A DNA stretch of 63,580 nucleotides from Calditrichota bacterium (GTDB lineage Bacteria; Calditrichota; Calditrichia; Calditrichales; J004): NCBI GenBank assembly GCA_024277115.1, contig JAJRVW010000135.1:1-63580 (forward strand). The letters run 5' to 3'. Below are positions 52,135-60,210 of this stretch, in pieces. Each line of letters begins with the position of its first letter. The stretch's first letter is position 1. A model generated the notes under the pieces. The model was not told the origin of the DNA. It was given only the letters and a program-made list of their open reading frames with translations, and did no database searches. The translations under genes were made by a program, and so were the position numbers.

Positions 52135-53394
52135 ATGCTTAAGAAGTTTACAATGTTGGTTTCAACCATCGTCTTCTCTGCATCAATGGTTTTTGGGTCC
52201 GGCTTTTCTATTTACGAGCAGGGTGCAAAGGCAACAAGTATGGGCGGCGCGTTTATTGCCCAGGCTAATGATGTATCAGGCGTTTTTTATAACCCGGCGG
52301 GTATCACAGCCCTTGATGGTTTTCAGTTAGGACTGGGAACAACAATTATCACAACCGCTTTTTCATTTCAGGGGCCAAATAATATTGACCCGAATCTCTA
52401 TACCGAAGCAGAACCTCTCGTTTTTCCACCTTCAACATTTTATGCTACATATAAAATAAATGATAAGCTTAGTGCAGGTTTTGGCTTTTATACTTTATTT
52501 GGTTTGGGTTCGGAATTGGATACAGAGTGGGCCGGTCGTTTCTTAGCAACAAATACACATATACAAACATTTTTTCTCAACCCAGTTGTTGCTTATAAAG
52601 TAATGGATGAGTTATCTGTTTCAGTAGGTTTTAGTTATGTGATCGGTAATGTAACCTTAGAAAAATCACTAAACTACGGTATACAAGATCGCAATGTTAT
52701 TGGGGAGTCAAAACTAGATGCCTCTGGCAGTGGCACTGGGTTTAACCTTGGGGTACAGTATAAGGCAACAGATGATTTAACTTTAGGCGCTATCTACCGC
52801 AGTAATGTTTTATTAGATTTTAACGGTGGAGATGCTACTTTCAATTTTCCTGTTACTGGTGACCCAGTAACAGATGCTGAGATTGCTACACTTTTTCCAA
52901 AAACTAAAGGGAGTTCGGAAATTGAATTACCAGCAATGATTGGATTTGGAGTTGCTTATCAATTTACAGATAAACTTGTCGCTGAGTTTAACTGGATGCA
53001 ACTTGGATGGAGTTCTTATGATGAGTTAAAAATTGTTTTTGATGATGCTGTAGGTGGAAGTACAGAATCAGTTGTTGAAAGAAAATGGGAAGATACTGCC
53101 AGTTTACGCTTTGGCCTTCAATACTCAGTAAATGAAGTTTTTGATTTACGTCTTGGATATCTACGTGACAATAAAGCTGTTCCGGATGAGCGTCTTGAAC
53201 CTTCGTTACCTGAAGGGGACCGTAATCTTTACTCTATCGGTTTTGGATATAAACTGAATGAATTAACCATAGATGGCTTTTATATGTTACTTACACAAGA
53301 TGACCGTACGATCAGTAACTCGGTCGAGGGTTTTAACGGAACATATACAGGATTAAGTAACCTGTTTGGTTTAAGTTTTCAATACGGTTTTTAA
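52135..53394 (+). CDS. outer membrane transport protein, OMPP1/FadL/TodX family
   Basis: A 419-residue beta-barrel. The signal peptide ends at about VFGSG; the mature start GFSIYEQGAKATSMGGAFIAQANDVSGVFYNPAGI is the hallmark of OMPP1/FadL proteins, which let hydrophobic compounds such as long-chain fatty acids cross the outer membrane. The rest is a barrel with alternating residues and ends in the aromatic SFQYGF. ATG 52135 has GGAGG five bases upstream; ATG 52123 is in frame but overlaps that site. It is followed after 25 bases by the SGNH lipoprotein, a common pair. Confidence 0.93.
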   Translation: MLKKFTMLVSTIVFSASMVFGSGFSIYEQGAKATSMGGAFIAQANDVSGVFYNPAGITALDGFQLGLGTTIITTAFSFQGPNNIDPNLYTEAEPLVFPPSTFYATYKINDKLSAGFGFYTLFGLGSELDTEWAGRFLATNTHIQTFFLNPVVAYKVMDELSVSVGFSYVIGNVTLEKSLNYGIQDRNVIGESKLDASGSGTGFNLGVQYKATDDLTLGAIYRSNVLLDFNGGDATFNFPVTGDPVTDAEIATLFPKTKGSSEIELPAMIGFGVAYQFTDKLVAEFNWMQLGWSSYDELKIVFDDAVGGSTESVVERKWEDTASLRFGLQYSVNEVFDLRLGYLRDNKAVPDERLEPSLPEGDRNLYSIGFGYKLNELTIDGFYMLLTQDDRTISNSVEGFNGTYTGLSNLFGLSFQYGF

Positions 53395-53419
53395 TATTCA
53401 ATAATAAGGAGAGTATTTT

Positions 53420-54820
53420 ATGAAAATTTTAAATATAGTATTTATTGCGATGCTGTTTGCTTTTTTTGGGTGCTCGCTCGATGCGCCAACTGAGAAAGAA
53501 ACGGTGTTAAGTACAGGCGATGCGGATTTTACAAGATATGTAGCGATTGGCAATAGTTTAACAGCAGGTTATCAATCTGGTGCATTAACACAAAGCCATC
53601 AAATATATAGTTACCCAAACCAAATTGCCACACAAGCAGGTGTTAAATCGTTTACACAACCATTATTGGGTTATCCAGGCATAGGGGCTTTTTCTGCTGA
53701 TACTGTAAATCCGGCAGGAATTATGGAATTAACTTATCTTGATAATCCAGCCACACCAAATACGGTAAATCCAGATCCGGTTATAACACCAGAACCATTT
53801 GCCGATCATGCGGATACTTTTAACCCATTATTTCCATATGTCTCCGCAGATGTAGCTAGCAACAATTCCCTACCGTATAATAATTTGGGGATTCCCGGGT
53901 CTGTACTTGGGCATATGTTGGCAACTTATAGTGCAGCAACAAGTGGAACCGGAAATTCCTTTTTTGATATCATTCTTCGTAATCCAAATTTTGGCAACAC
54001 AACGGTTTATCAGCAAGCAAAAATGTTACAACCTACGTTTTTAACATGCTGGATTGGCAACAATGATGTCTTAGGTTATGCAACAAGCGGTGGTACCAGC
54101 CCTGCGGCCCCAACTGACGTTGCAACATTTACCATTTTATATGGGCAACTATTGGATTCACTTTTAACAACTGGAGCCGATATTGTTGTCGCTAATATTC
54201 CTGATGTAACAGCCATTCCGTTTTTTACAACAATCCCAGGGGTTTTATTAAATACAGAGACTAATGAACCTCTTATTATTGATGGAAACGTTGTTCCTAT
54301 TATTGGTGTGAACCCAGCAACAGATTTTGTTTTACTCTCTGCACCGGAAGCCTTAAAATTAGGCTTAGGTGTACCGACTTCCTTAGGGGGTACAGGCGCT
54401 CCATTACCTGATCAGTTTATTTTAGATGCATCAGAAATTGCAATTGCCTCTCAGGCTGTTAGTGATTTCAACGCTGCAATCAAAAACTTAGCTGATGCAC
54501 GAGGAATTGCAGTTGTAGATATTAACAGTTTTTTTAATGATATTAAAGCTAACGGATATACACTAGCGGGCGTGGAATTTACACCTAAATTTCTTACAGG
54601 TGGTATTTTTAGTCTTGATGGCGTTCACCCATCTGATGTCGGTTATGGTATTGTTACAAATGAATTTATTAAGACAATCAACTCTAAATTTAGTGCATCA
54701 ATTCCAATGGTTAATATAGTAGATTTAATGACAGAAATTTCACCGAGTGTCAATTTGGCAAAAGTAAGCTATAAGAAAAATGCTTTTAAAAACATGGTTA
54801 CCATGTTTAGTGGAAAGTAA
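53420..54820 (+). CDS. SGNH/GDSL hydrolase-like lipoprotein
   Basis: A 466-residue lipoprotein (lipobox FFGC, C18). Block I is AIGNSLTAGYQ (S46), the third block appears as WIGNND, and DGVHPSD near the end provides the catalytic Asp/His. It resembles SGNH esterases, perhaps releasing acyl groups for transport through the FadL-like porin encoded 25 bases upstream. AAGGAGAG precedes the ATG. The middle (about 90-140) is rich in Pro/Asn/Asp and looks loop-like. The actual substrate cannot be read. Confidence 0.88.
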   Translation: MKILNIVFIAMLFAFFGCSLDAPTEKETVLSTGDADFTRYVAIGNSLTAGYQSGALTQSHQIYSYPNQIATQAGVKSFTQPLLGYPGIGAFSADTVNPAGIMELTYLDNPATPNTVNPDPVITPEPFADHADTFNPLFPYVSADVASNNSLPYNNLGIPGSVLGHMLATYSAATSGTGNSFFDIILRNPNFGNTTVYQQAKMLQPTFLTCWIGNNDVLGYATSGGTSPAAPTDVATFTILYGQLLDSLLTTGADIVVANIPDVTAIPFFTTIPGVLLNTETNEPLIIDGNVVPIIGVNPATDFVLLSAPEALKLGLGVPTSLGGTGAPLPDQFILDASEIAIASQAVSDFNAAIKNLADARGIAVVDINSFFNDIKANGYTLAGVEFTPKFLTGGIFSLDGVHPSDVGYGIVTNEFIKTINSKFSASIPMVNIVDLMTEISPSVNLAKVSYKKNAFKNMVTMFSGK

Positions 54821-54842
54821 TATTTAGAAATATTTTACTAAG

Positions 54843-54874
54843 AGGCAGGGGATTAATTTTTCCTGCCTTTTTTT
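54843..54874 (+). terminator. intrinsic terminator after the porin/SGNH pair
   Basis: AGGCAGG (54843-54849) pairs with CCTGCCT (54862-54868), followed by a run of T's to 54874. It lies 22 bases after the stop codon of the SGNH gene. Confidence 0.85.
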
Positions 54875-54910
54875 GTATATTCAATTTTTAATGAATTATA
54901 GGATTATAGA

Positions 54911-55453
54911 ATGAAATATTCTTCATCTCTCTTTTTAATTTTGGCAATCCTATTAGGTACGGCTTTTGCGCAACCCCAGGAACCCACTCTTAAAATTGGC
55001 GATAAGGCCCCGGTGTTTTCTTTGCCCGACCTTGATAATAATTATATTTTTTTACGTGATTACAGTGGGGAGAAATTACGCAAACCGTGGAAAAATAAAA
55101 CTAAACACGTTGTCGTGATCAGTTTTTTTGCCACCTGGTGCGGGCCCTGTAAAAAAGAAATCCCCTATTTGGAAAAACTACAAAATGAGTTTAGTGGGAA
55201 AGATATCCGGTTCTTTTTAATCGATGTAGGCGAAGAACGTGAGAAAATAGATCAATTTTTAAAACAAAATAAGGTCAATCTTAAAATTTTGCACGACCGC
55301 TATAAACAAACTTCTGAAAAATTTGGTGCCAACTCACTTCCACGGTTGATCGTGATCGATAAAGAAGGAACCATCCAGCTTATAAAACGGGGATTTAAAG
55401 ACGGGGCTATCTTCATGAAAGAGATGCGAGCATTGATATCAAAACTGATTTAG
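54911..55453 (+). CDS. TlpA-like thiol-disulfide oxidoreductase
   Basis: A 180-residue periplasmic thioredoxin-fold protein with a signal peptide (about 1-20). The active site is ATWCGPCKKE (C77, C80) and the cis-Pro lies in SLPRLIVID. It fits the TlpA/ResA type that reduces disulfides, for example in cytochrome c maturation. An insertion (RDYSGEKLRKPWKNKTKH) before the first strand is slightly longer than usual. It is a single gene between the porin operon and htpG. Confidence 0.92.
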   Translation: MKYSSSLFLILAILLGTAFAQPQEPTLKIGDKAPVFSLPDLDNNYIFLRDYSGEKLRKPWKNKTKHVVVISFFATWCGPCKKEIPYLEKLQNEFSGKDIRFFLIDVGEEREKIDQFLKQNKVNLKILHDRYKQTSEKFGANSLPRLIVIDKEGTIQLIKRGFKDGAIFMKEMRALISKLI

Positions 55454-55781
55454 TGAAAGGGTAAAACAATAGGTGTCATGCCGCGGTATGATACATCTCC
55501 CCTCAATCATTGGAGCCTTCGAATGGAAACAGATCAGATGACAGGTATGGACCTTTTTTTTAGCGGACTCATATTCTTTTTATTTTAAAGGATCCTTACA
55601 GGATGACAACTAAGAGTTTAAACTAACACCTCGGGTTTTAGTCTTTTATAAGAGTTAAGCGCCCCTTGATTTTCACCCTAACCTTTTTGTAAATTTGCGC
55701 CGTTAAAAAGTGTGTAACCTGTTTTGGGAACAGGCATTTAATAAAAAAAATAATTAAAAAAAAGCTATTGGAGGATTAAAA
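55454..55781. other. intergenic region upstream of htpG with repeat remnants
   Basis: No gene was seen. TGTCAT at 55474 and ATGACA ending at 55608 bracket about 135 bases that resemble a decayed element of the 12583 family. No CIRCE operator was found before htpG. TTGATT followed by TAAATT about 18 bases later (near 55667) could be a weak promoter. Confidence 0.45.
55587..55608. repeat. end of an interspersed repeat element
   Basis: The reverse complement of AAAGGATCCTTACAGGATGACA matches the left end of the element at 12583 at 19 of 22 positions; all three differences are C/T changes. Confidence 0.65.
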
Positions 55782-57701
55782 GTGGCTAAATCACGAAAAA
55801 TGAAATTTAAAACAGAGGTAAACAAACTCCTCGATATTCTAACACATTCTCTCTATTCCAACCGGGAAATTTTCCTGAGAGAACTAATTTCCAATGCATC
55901 GGATGCTTTGGACAAGATGCGTTTTGAATCGACACGGGGAACCGAAGTACACGATCCTGACCTTGCGCTGGAGATAGCCATCGATGTAGACGAGAAAGAA
56001 AAACGTATCACCATTTCCGATACGGGTATCGGCATGAACGAAGAAGAGATCATCTCCAATCTTGGAACCATTGCAAAATCCGGTACAGAAGCCTTTTTAA
56101 ACATGATGGCCGAAAATGGTAAAAAGGATGAGAAAAATAAAGACGACGCGTCAACAATAATCGGTAAATTTGGCGTTGGTTTTTATTCTGTTTTTATGGC
56201 GGCAGACAAAGTCGTCGTTACATCAAAATCATTTAAAAAAGATGCCCCCGCCGTGAAATGGACATCGGACGGGATGGGCAGCTTTAGCCTGGATGTGCTT
56301 GAGGATGCTGAAATTAAGCGTGGTACATCCATCGAAATCCACCTACGCGAAGATGCCAACGATTTTGCCAGTAAAGACAAAATCAAAGAAGTGGTGACCA
56401 AGCATTCCAATTTTGTCAACTTTCCGATAAATGTTGGCGGGGAAAAGGCCAACACCGTTACGGCGCTTTGGCGTGAACCCAAATTCAAGATCAAACAAAA
56501 AGAGTATGATGAGTTTTATAAATTTATCAGCCATGATTTTCAGGAGCCGATGGACACGATCCATGTTTCAGTGGATGCGCCGGTCCAGTTTAACGCGCTG
56601 GTATTTATCCCCAAGCAGGTTTTTGATATGTTTGGAACCGTTAAAGATGACCGCGGCCTCGACCTTTATGTAAACGGCGTATTGATCCAAACCAAAAATA
56701 AAGACCTGATTCCAGAATACCTCGCTTTTTGTAAAGGCCTGGTCGAATCACCGGATATTCCCTTAAATGTGTCGCGCGAAACCTTGCAGGAAAACCTGGT
56801 CGTAAAGAAAATCTCCCAGGCCCTGGTTAAACAAATCTTAAACCACCTTGCCAAGAAAGCCAAAAAGAAACGCGAAGAATACGAGGCCTTTTGGAAAGAG
56901 CATGGCAAAATCTTTAAATTTGGCTACCAGGATTTTGAAAACAAAGATAAATTTGCCGATCTGTTGCTTTTCAATTCATCGGCCAACGAAAATGCCGATC
57001 AGCTAACTTCTTTGGCGGAATATGTGGAACGGATGAAAAAAGACCAGAAAGAAATTTATTATCTGACTGGCGCCAGCCGCGCGGCGATTGAATCCGACCC
57101 GCATTTGGAAATTTTTAAACGTAAGGGCTTGGAAACATTTTATTTGTATGAGCCGGTCGACGAATTTGCTTTAAGCGGCTTAACAAAATATAAAGACTTT
57201 GAACTTAAGGCCGTGGAACAGGCCGACTTGAGTAAGCTGGACTCTTTTAAGGAAGAAGAAAAAGAAGGCGAAGAAAAAGCAAAAAGTCTCAGCAAAGCCG
57301 ATGAAAAAGTGTTTGAAAAGCTGCTACAACGCATCACAGATATTTTAGGCGACCGCGTAACCGACGTGAAAGAATCACATCGTCTGCATGATAGCGCATC
57401 ATGCCTGGTTAACCCCGATGGCACCATGACCTCGCACATGCATAAAATGATGCAGATGATGAACAAGGACGCAACACCGCCTCAAAAAATAATGGAGATC
57501 AATAAAGACCATAAATTAACGCGAAACTTGCTTAAGATTTACAAAGCCGATCCGCGTGACACCTTTATTGATAATACCGCCGAGCAGCTATTTGAATCGG
57601 CCTTGTTGCTCGAAGGCTACTTAACTGACCCGCATAAACTGGTCAACCGGATCAATGATGTGCTGGAACAATCCAGCGCATGGCACCCGGCAACCAAATA
57701 A
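55782..57701 (+). CDS. htpG: HtpG (Hsp90) molecular chaperone
   Basis: A 639-residue Hsp90. The ATP site is seen as LISNASDALDKMRF, DTGIGM and GKFGVGFYSVFMAADKV; LNVSRETLQ marks the middle domain and the C-terminal dimerisation domain is complete. It folds client proteins in the cytoplasm under stress. The start is a GTG at 55782 with GGAGG nine bases upstream; VAKSRKMKFKTEVNKLLDIL fits the family start. The gene is monocistronic with a terminator. Confidence 0.97.
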   Translation: MAKSRKMKFKTEVNKLLDILTHSLYSNREIFLRELISNASDALDKMRFESTRGTEVHDPDLALEIAIDVDEKEKRITISDTGIGMNEEEIISNLGTIAKSGTEAFLNMMAENGKKDEKNKDDASTIIGKFGVGFYSVFMAADKVVVTSKSFKKDAPAVKWTSDGMGSFSLDVLEDAEIKRGTSIEIHLREDANDFASKDKIKEVVTKHSNFVNFPINVGGEKANTVTALWREPKFKIKQKEYDEFYKFISHDFQEPMDTIHVSVDAPVQFNALVFIPKQVFDMFGTVKDDRGLDLYVNGVLIQTKNKDLIPEYLAFCKGLVESPDIPLNVSRETLQENLVVKKISQALVKQILNHLAKKAKKKREEYEAFWKEHGKIFKFGYQDFENKDKFADLLLFNSSANENADQLTSLAEYVERMKKDQKEIYYLTGASRAAIESDPHLEIFKRKGLETFYLYEPVDEFALSGLTKYKDFELKAVEQADLSKLDSFKEEEKEGEEKAKSLSKADEKVFEKLLQRITDILGDRVTDVKESHRLHDSASCLVNPDGTMTSHMHKMMQMMNKDATPPQKIMEINKDHKLTRNLLKIYKADPRDTFIDNTAEQLFESALLLEGYLTDPHKLVNRINDVLEQSSAWHPATK

Positions 57702-57727
57702 ATATTTTGGGCAGATTTACGTTTAAC

Positions 57728-57761
57728 AAAAAAGGTTGGCTGTTTCAGTCAACCTTTTTTT
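57728..57761 (+). terminator. intrinsic terminator after htpG
   Basis: AAAAAAGGTTGGCTG (57728-57742) pairs with CAGTCAACCTTTTTT (57746-57760) around TTT with one G-T wobble; further T's follow. Confidence 0.92.
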
Positions 57762-57850
57762 GTTTTTATTATTATGTTCAGCCTAATTTGGCCGGAAACA
57801 GTTAGAGAAAATACTTATATTGTTTTCAAATCGTTTACTTGTGCAGGCAA

Positions 57851-58369
57851 ATGAAAGAACATATCAACAAACTTATAGATTCCGATCAATCCTCATTTAA
57901 AATTCTTCATGATCAATTTGCCGAATTGCTCTTTAATTTTATCTGGAGAAAAACAAATAATCCGGAAATTGCGCAACACCTGGTACAACAATTATTTATT
58001 CATGTGTGGAACAATCGCACTAAATTAAATCCGGAAAAAAGCATCAAGCCTCATCTCTACCGTATTGCACAAAATTTAACAACAAGTCATTTCCGTCAAT
58101 TAAAAACAACCGATTCCTTTGATGATGCAGGGAACCTTCCCTTATATTTTATCCATGAAGATATTGATTTAGAGGACAATATTAGATCAGCCATTGAAGC
58201 GTTGCCATCGGCGCAAAGAGATGTTTTTTACATGAGCAAATTTGAAGGTTTTAAACAAAAAGAGATTGCCGATATTTTAAATATTTCTGTAAATAGTGTT
58301 GAAAACCAGATGGGAACAGCATTGAAAACATTACGGGCAAAACTTCAACACTTACTTTTATTACCCTGA
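57851..58369 (+). CDS. ECF-type RNA polymerase sigma factor
   Basis: A 172-residue sigma factor with region 2 (about 22-85, HDQFAELLFNFIWRKTNNPEIAQHLVQQLFIHVWNN) and region 4 (about 110-165, ALPSAQRDVFYMSKFEGFKQKEIADILNISVNSVENQM). It resembles the Bacteroidetes-type sigma factors that work with FecR anti-sigma proteins, and a FecR gene follows after 109 bases. ATG 57851 has AGG upstream; a TTG at 57839 is in frame. No TonB-dependent receptor gene is attached. Confidence 0.93.
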   Translation: MKEHINKLIDSDQSSFKILHDQFAELLFNFIWRKTNNPEIAQHLVQQLFIHVWNNRTKLNPEKSIKPHLYRIAQNLTTSHFRQLKTTDSFDDAGNLPLYFIHEDIDLEDNIRSAIEALPSAQRDVFYMSKFEGFKQKEIADILNISVNSVENQMGTALKTLRAKLQHLLLLP

Positions 58370-58478
58370 TATTTTAATTGCATAAAGTTCGAGCGGACAC
58401 AACAAAGGCAAGAAAGAACATACAAAATTATTTGATCGTAATAACCAAGATAAAAACACGCCCGGCGGATTAAAAAGT

Positions 58479-59483
58479 ATGACATACCAAGAGTATTTAA
58501 ACTTAATTATAAAAAGGTTTAGCGGGGAAATTTCCGATGAGGAAACCGCCCTTCTAAAACGTTTGGTAAATGCGTCGGATAAAAACAAACAAATCTATTT
58601 ACTACAAAAAAAGCTTTGGCTGGAAATTAAGGTTCCGCTACCAGAAAAGAAGTTAGACACGGAAGCCAGTTGGACAATAATTGAAGGTGCTATCAATAAG
58701 TCGAAAAGCAATGCACATAATTTGGCCAAACCAAAAGAAAAACGATGGTATAAATCTGTTATTGTCGTGTCCATTCTCATCCTGTTTGGTTTTTCCTATT
58801 ATTTTCTGGTTGAAAAACCCCAGGATATTAAACGATTTATAACACAAAGGGATGAAAGGAAAGAGATTGTTTTACCTGACAGTTCCCATGTCCGTCTCAA
58901 TTTTAATACCAAACTTAGTTATAGCCAAAATGGATCGGGACAGCGTATTGTAAATCTAAAAGGGGAAGCATTTTTTGATGTTAAAAAGGGTGCAAAGCCC
59001 TTTGTAGTACAAACCCAAAATGCAAAAATTTCTGTTTTAGGTACAGCATTTGCATTGACATCTCGCTGGGTAAAAACACGGCTATGGGTAAAAAGAGGTA
59101 AGGTTTCGTTTAGCAATCTAAATAGTGTGGATTCTGCTGTCGTTTTAACTAAAGATCAATATAGTGAAAGTGAAGGTAAAAAAGCGCCAACAAAACCTGA
59201 AGCTATTTCCGCCGAAGATTTGCCCAGCTGGGTGGAGGGGAAAATTATTTTTAAACAAGCCCCAATGAAGGATGTTGTACGGCAGCTTGAACGTGAATTT
59301 GATATAAATATTTTAATCGTCTCGCGCGAAATTGAGAAGCAGACGGTGACTGGCGAATTTAAAAATGATTATATTAAGCAAGTACTTTCGGCCATCGGTG
59401 TGTCATTATCTTTTGAATATCGGCTTTTAAATGGAAGTTATATACTTTTTATAACTGAAAACAAAAAAAGTAACGTGCCTTAA
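58479..59483 (+). CDS. FecR family anti-sigma factor
   Basis: A 334-residue inner-membrane protein. A cytoplasmic start (about 1-85, YLNLIIKRFSGEISDEETALL) binds the sigma factor; one membrane helix (about 91-108) follows; the periplasmic FecR domain (about 120-230, LPDSSHVRLNFNTKLSY, GEAFFDVKKGAKPFVVQT) and a C-terminal DUF4974/STN-like domain (about 255-325, LEREFDINILI) complete the usual order. It presumably relays a signal from an outer membrane receptor, which is not encoded here. Confidence 0.93.
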   Translation: MTYQEYLNLIIKRFSGEISDEETALLKRLVNASDKNKQIYLLQKKLWLEIKVPLPEKKLDTEASWTIIEGAINKSKSNAHNLAKPKEKRWYKSVIVVSILILFGFSYYFLVEKPQDIKRFITQRDERKEIVLPDSSHVRLNFNTKLSYSQNGSGQRIVNLKGEAFFDVKKGAKPFVVQTQNAKISVLGTAFALTSRWVKTRLWVKRGKVSFSNLNSVDSAVVLTKDQYSESEGKKAPTKPEAISAEDLPSWVEGKIIFKQAPMKDVVRQLEREFDINILIVSREIEKQTVTGEFKNDYIKQVLSAIGVSLSFEYRLLNGSYILFITENKKSNVP

Positions 59484-59682
59484 TTTACTTATCATTAGGA
59501 TAGCCTTTAATTCTTTTCGGTGCAAAAACCTGCGCCATTTTGCATAACAATTTCCCTTCCAGTCTTTCATGCAATAATTTTTAAAATAAGCTGGCCGTCC
59601 CCCCTTTCATCTATTAACTTTTTTCTTTAACCTTAGCACTCACCACTCAAATAATCACAAACGTATTTAAATGGAGGCCTTC

Positions 59683-60207
59683 ATGTTTCCGTTGCAATTT
59701 TTAGGCAAATTAATAACTATTTTGCATTCCGGCGCGACACCATCACAAATTGCCGGCGGCTTCATCCTTGGGATGATCATTGGGCTGACACCTTTTTGGA
59801 GCTTGCATAATCTCTTGGTGTTGTTGCTCATAATCATTCTGAACGTGAACATTGCCATCGCCATAGCGAGTACAGCTTTGTTTAGCTTGTTTGCATATTT
59901 GCTCGATCCGCTTTTTCACAGCTTTGGTTATTTCCTGCTCGTCGACCTTTCTTTTATGCAGGGAATTTATATGACACTTTACAACATCCCCATAATCGCC
60001 TTAAGCCGATTTAATAACACCGTTGTTATGGGCAGTTTGGTTACATCGCTTATTTTACTCATTCCAGTTTTTATAATGGTAAAAAATGGTGTGATCAAAT
60101 ACCGTGAGAATGTGTTGGCACGATTTGAAAAGTTAAAAGTTGTCAAAGCCATAAAGGGGACAAAAATTTATGGCTGGTATGCAAAATATGCAGAATGGAG
60201 GGCGTAA
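59683..60207 (+). CDS. TIGR03546 family membrane protein (DUF2062-like)
   Basis: A 174-residue protein with about four membrane helices. The stretch GATPSQIAGGFILGMIIGLTPFWSLHNLLVLLLI resembles DUF2062 proteins and the TIGR03546 family, which is paired with TIGR03545, encoded three bases downstream. ATG 59683 has GGAGG five bases upstream; the in-frame ATG 59671 overlaps that site. Function unknown; the pair probably forms an inner-membrane/periplasmic unit. Confidence 0.85.
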   Translation: MFPLQFLGKLITILHSGATPSQIAGGFILGMIIGLTPFWSLHNLLVLLLIIILNVNIAIAIASTALFSLFAYLLDPLFHSFGYFLLVDLSFMQGIYMTLYNIPIIALSRFNNTVVMGSLVTSLILLIPVFIMVKNGVIKYRENVLARFEKLKVVKAIKGTKIYGWYAKYAEWRA

Positions 60208-60210
60208 ATC

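Noticed and set aside
59633-59655. TTAGCACTC resembling the left half of a CIRCE heat-shock operator
   Set aside because: The matching GAGTGCTAA is not present nine bases later, and the following gene is not a chaperone gene.
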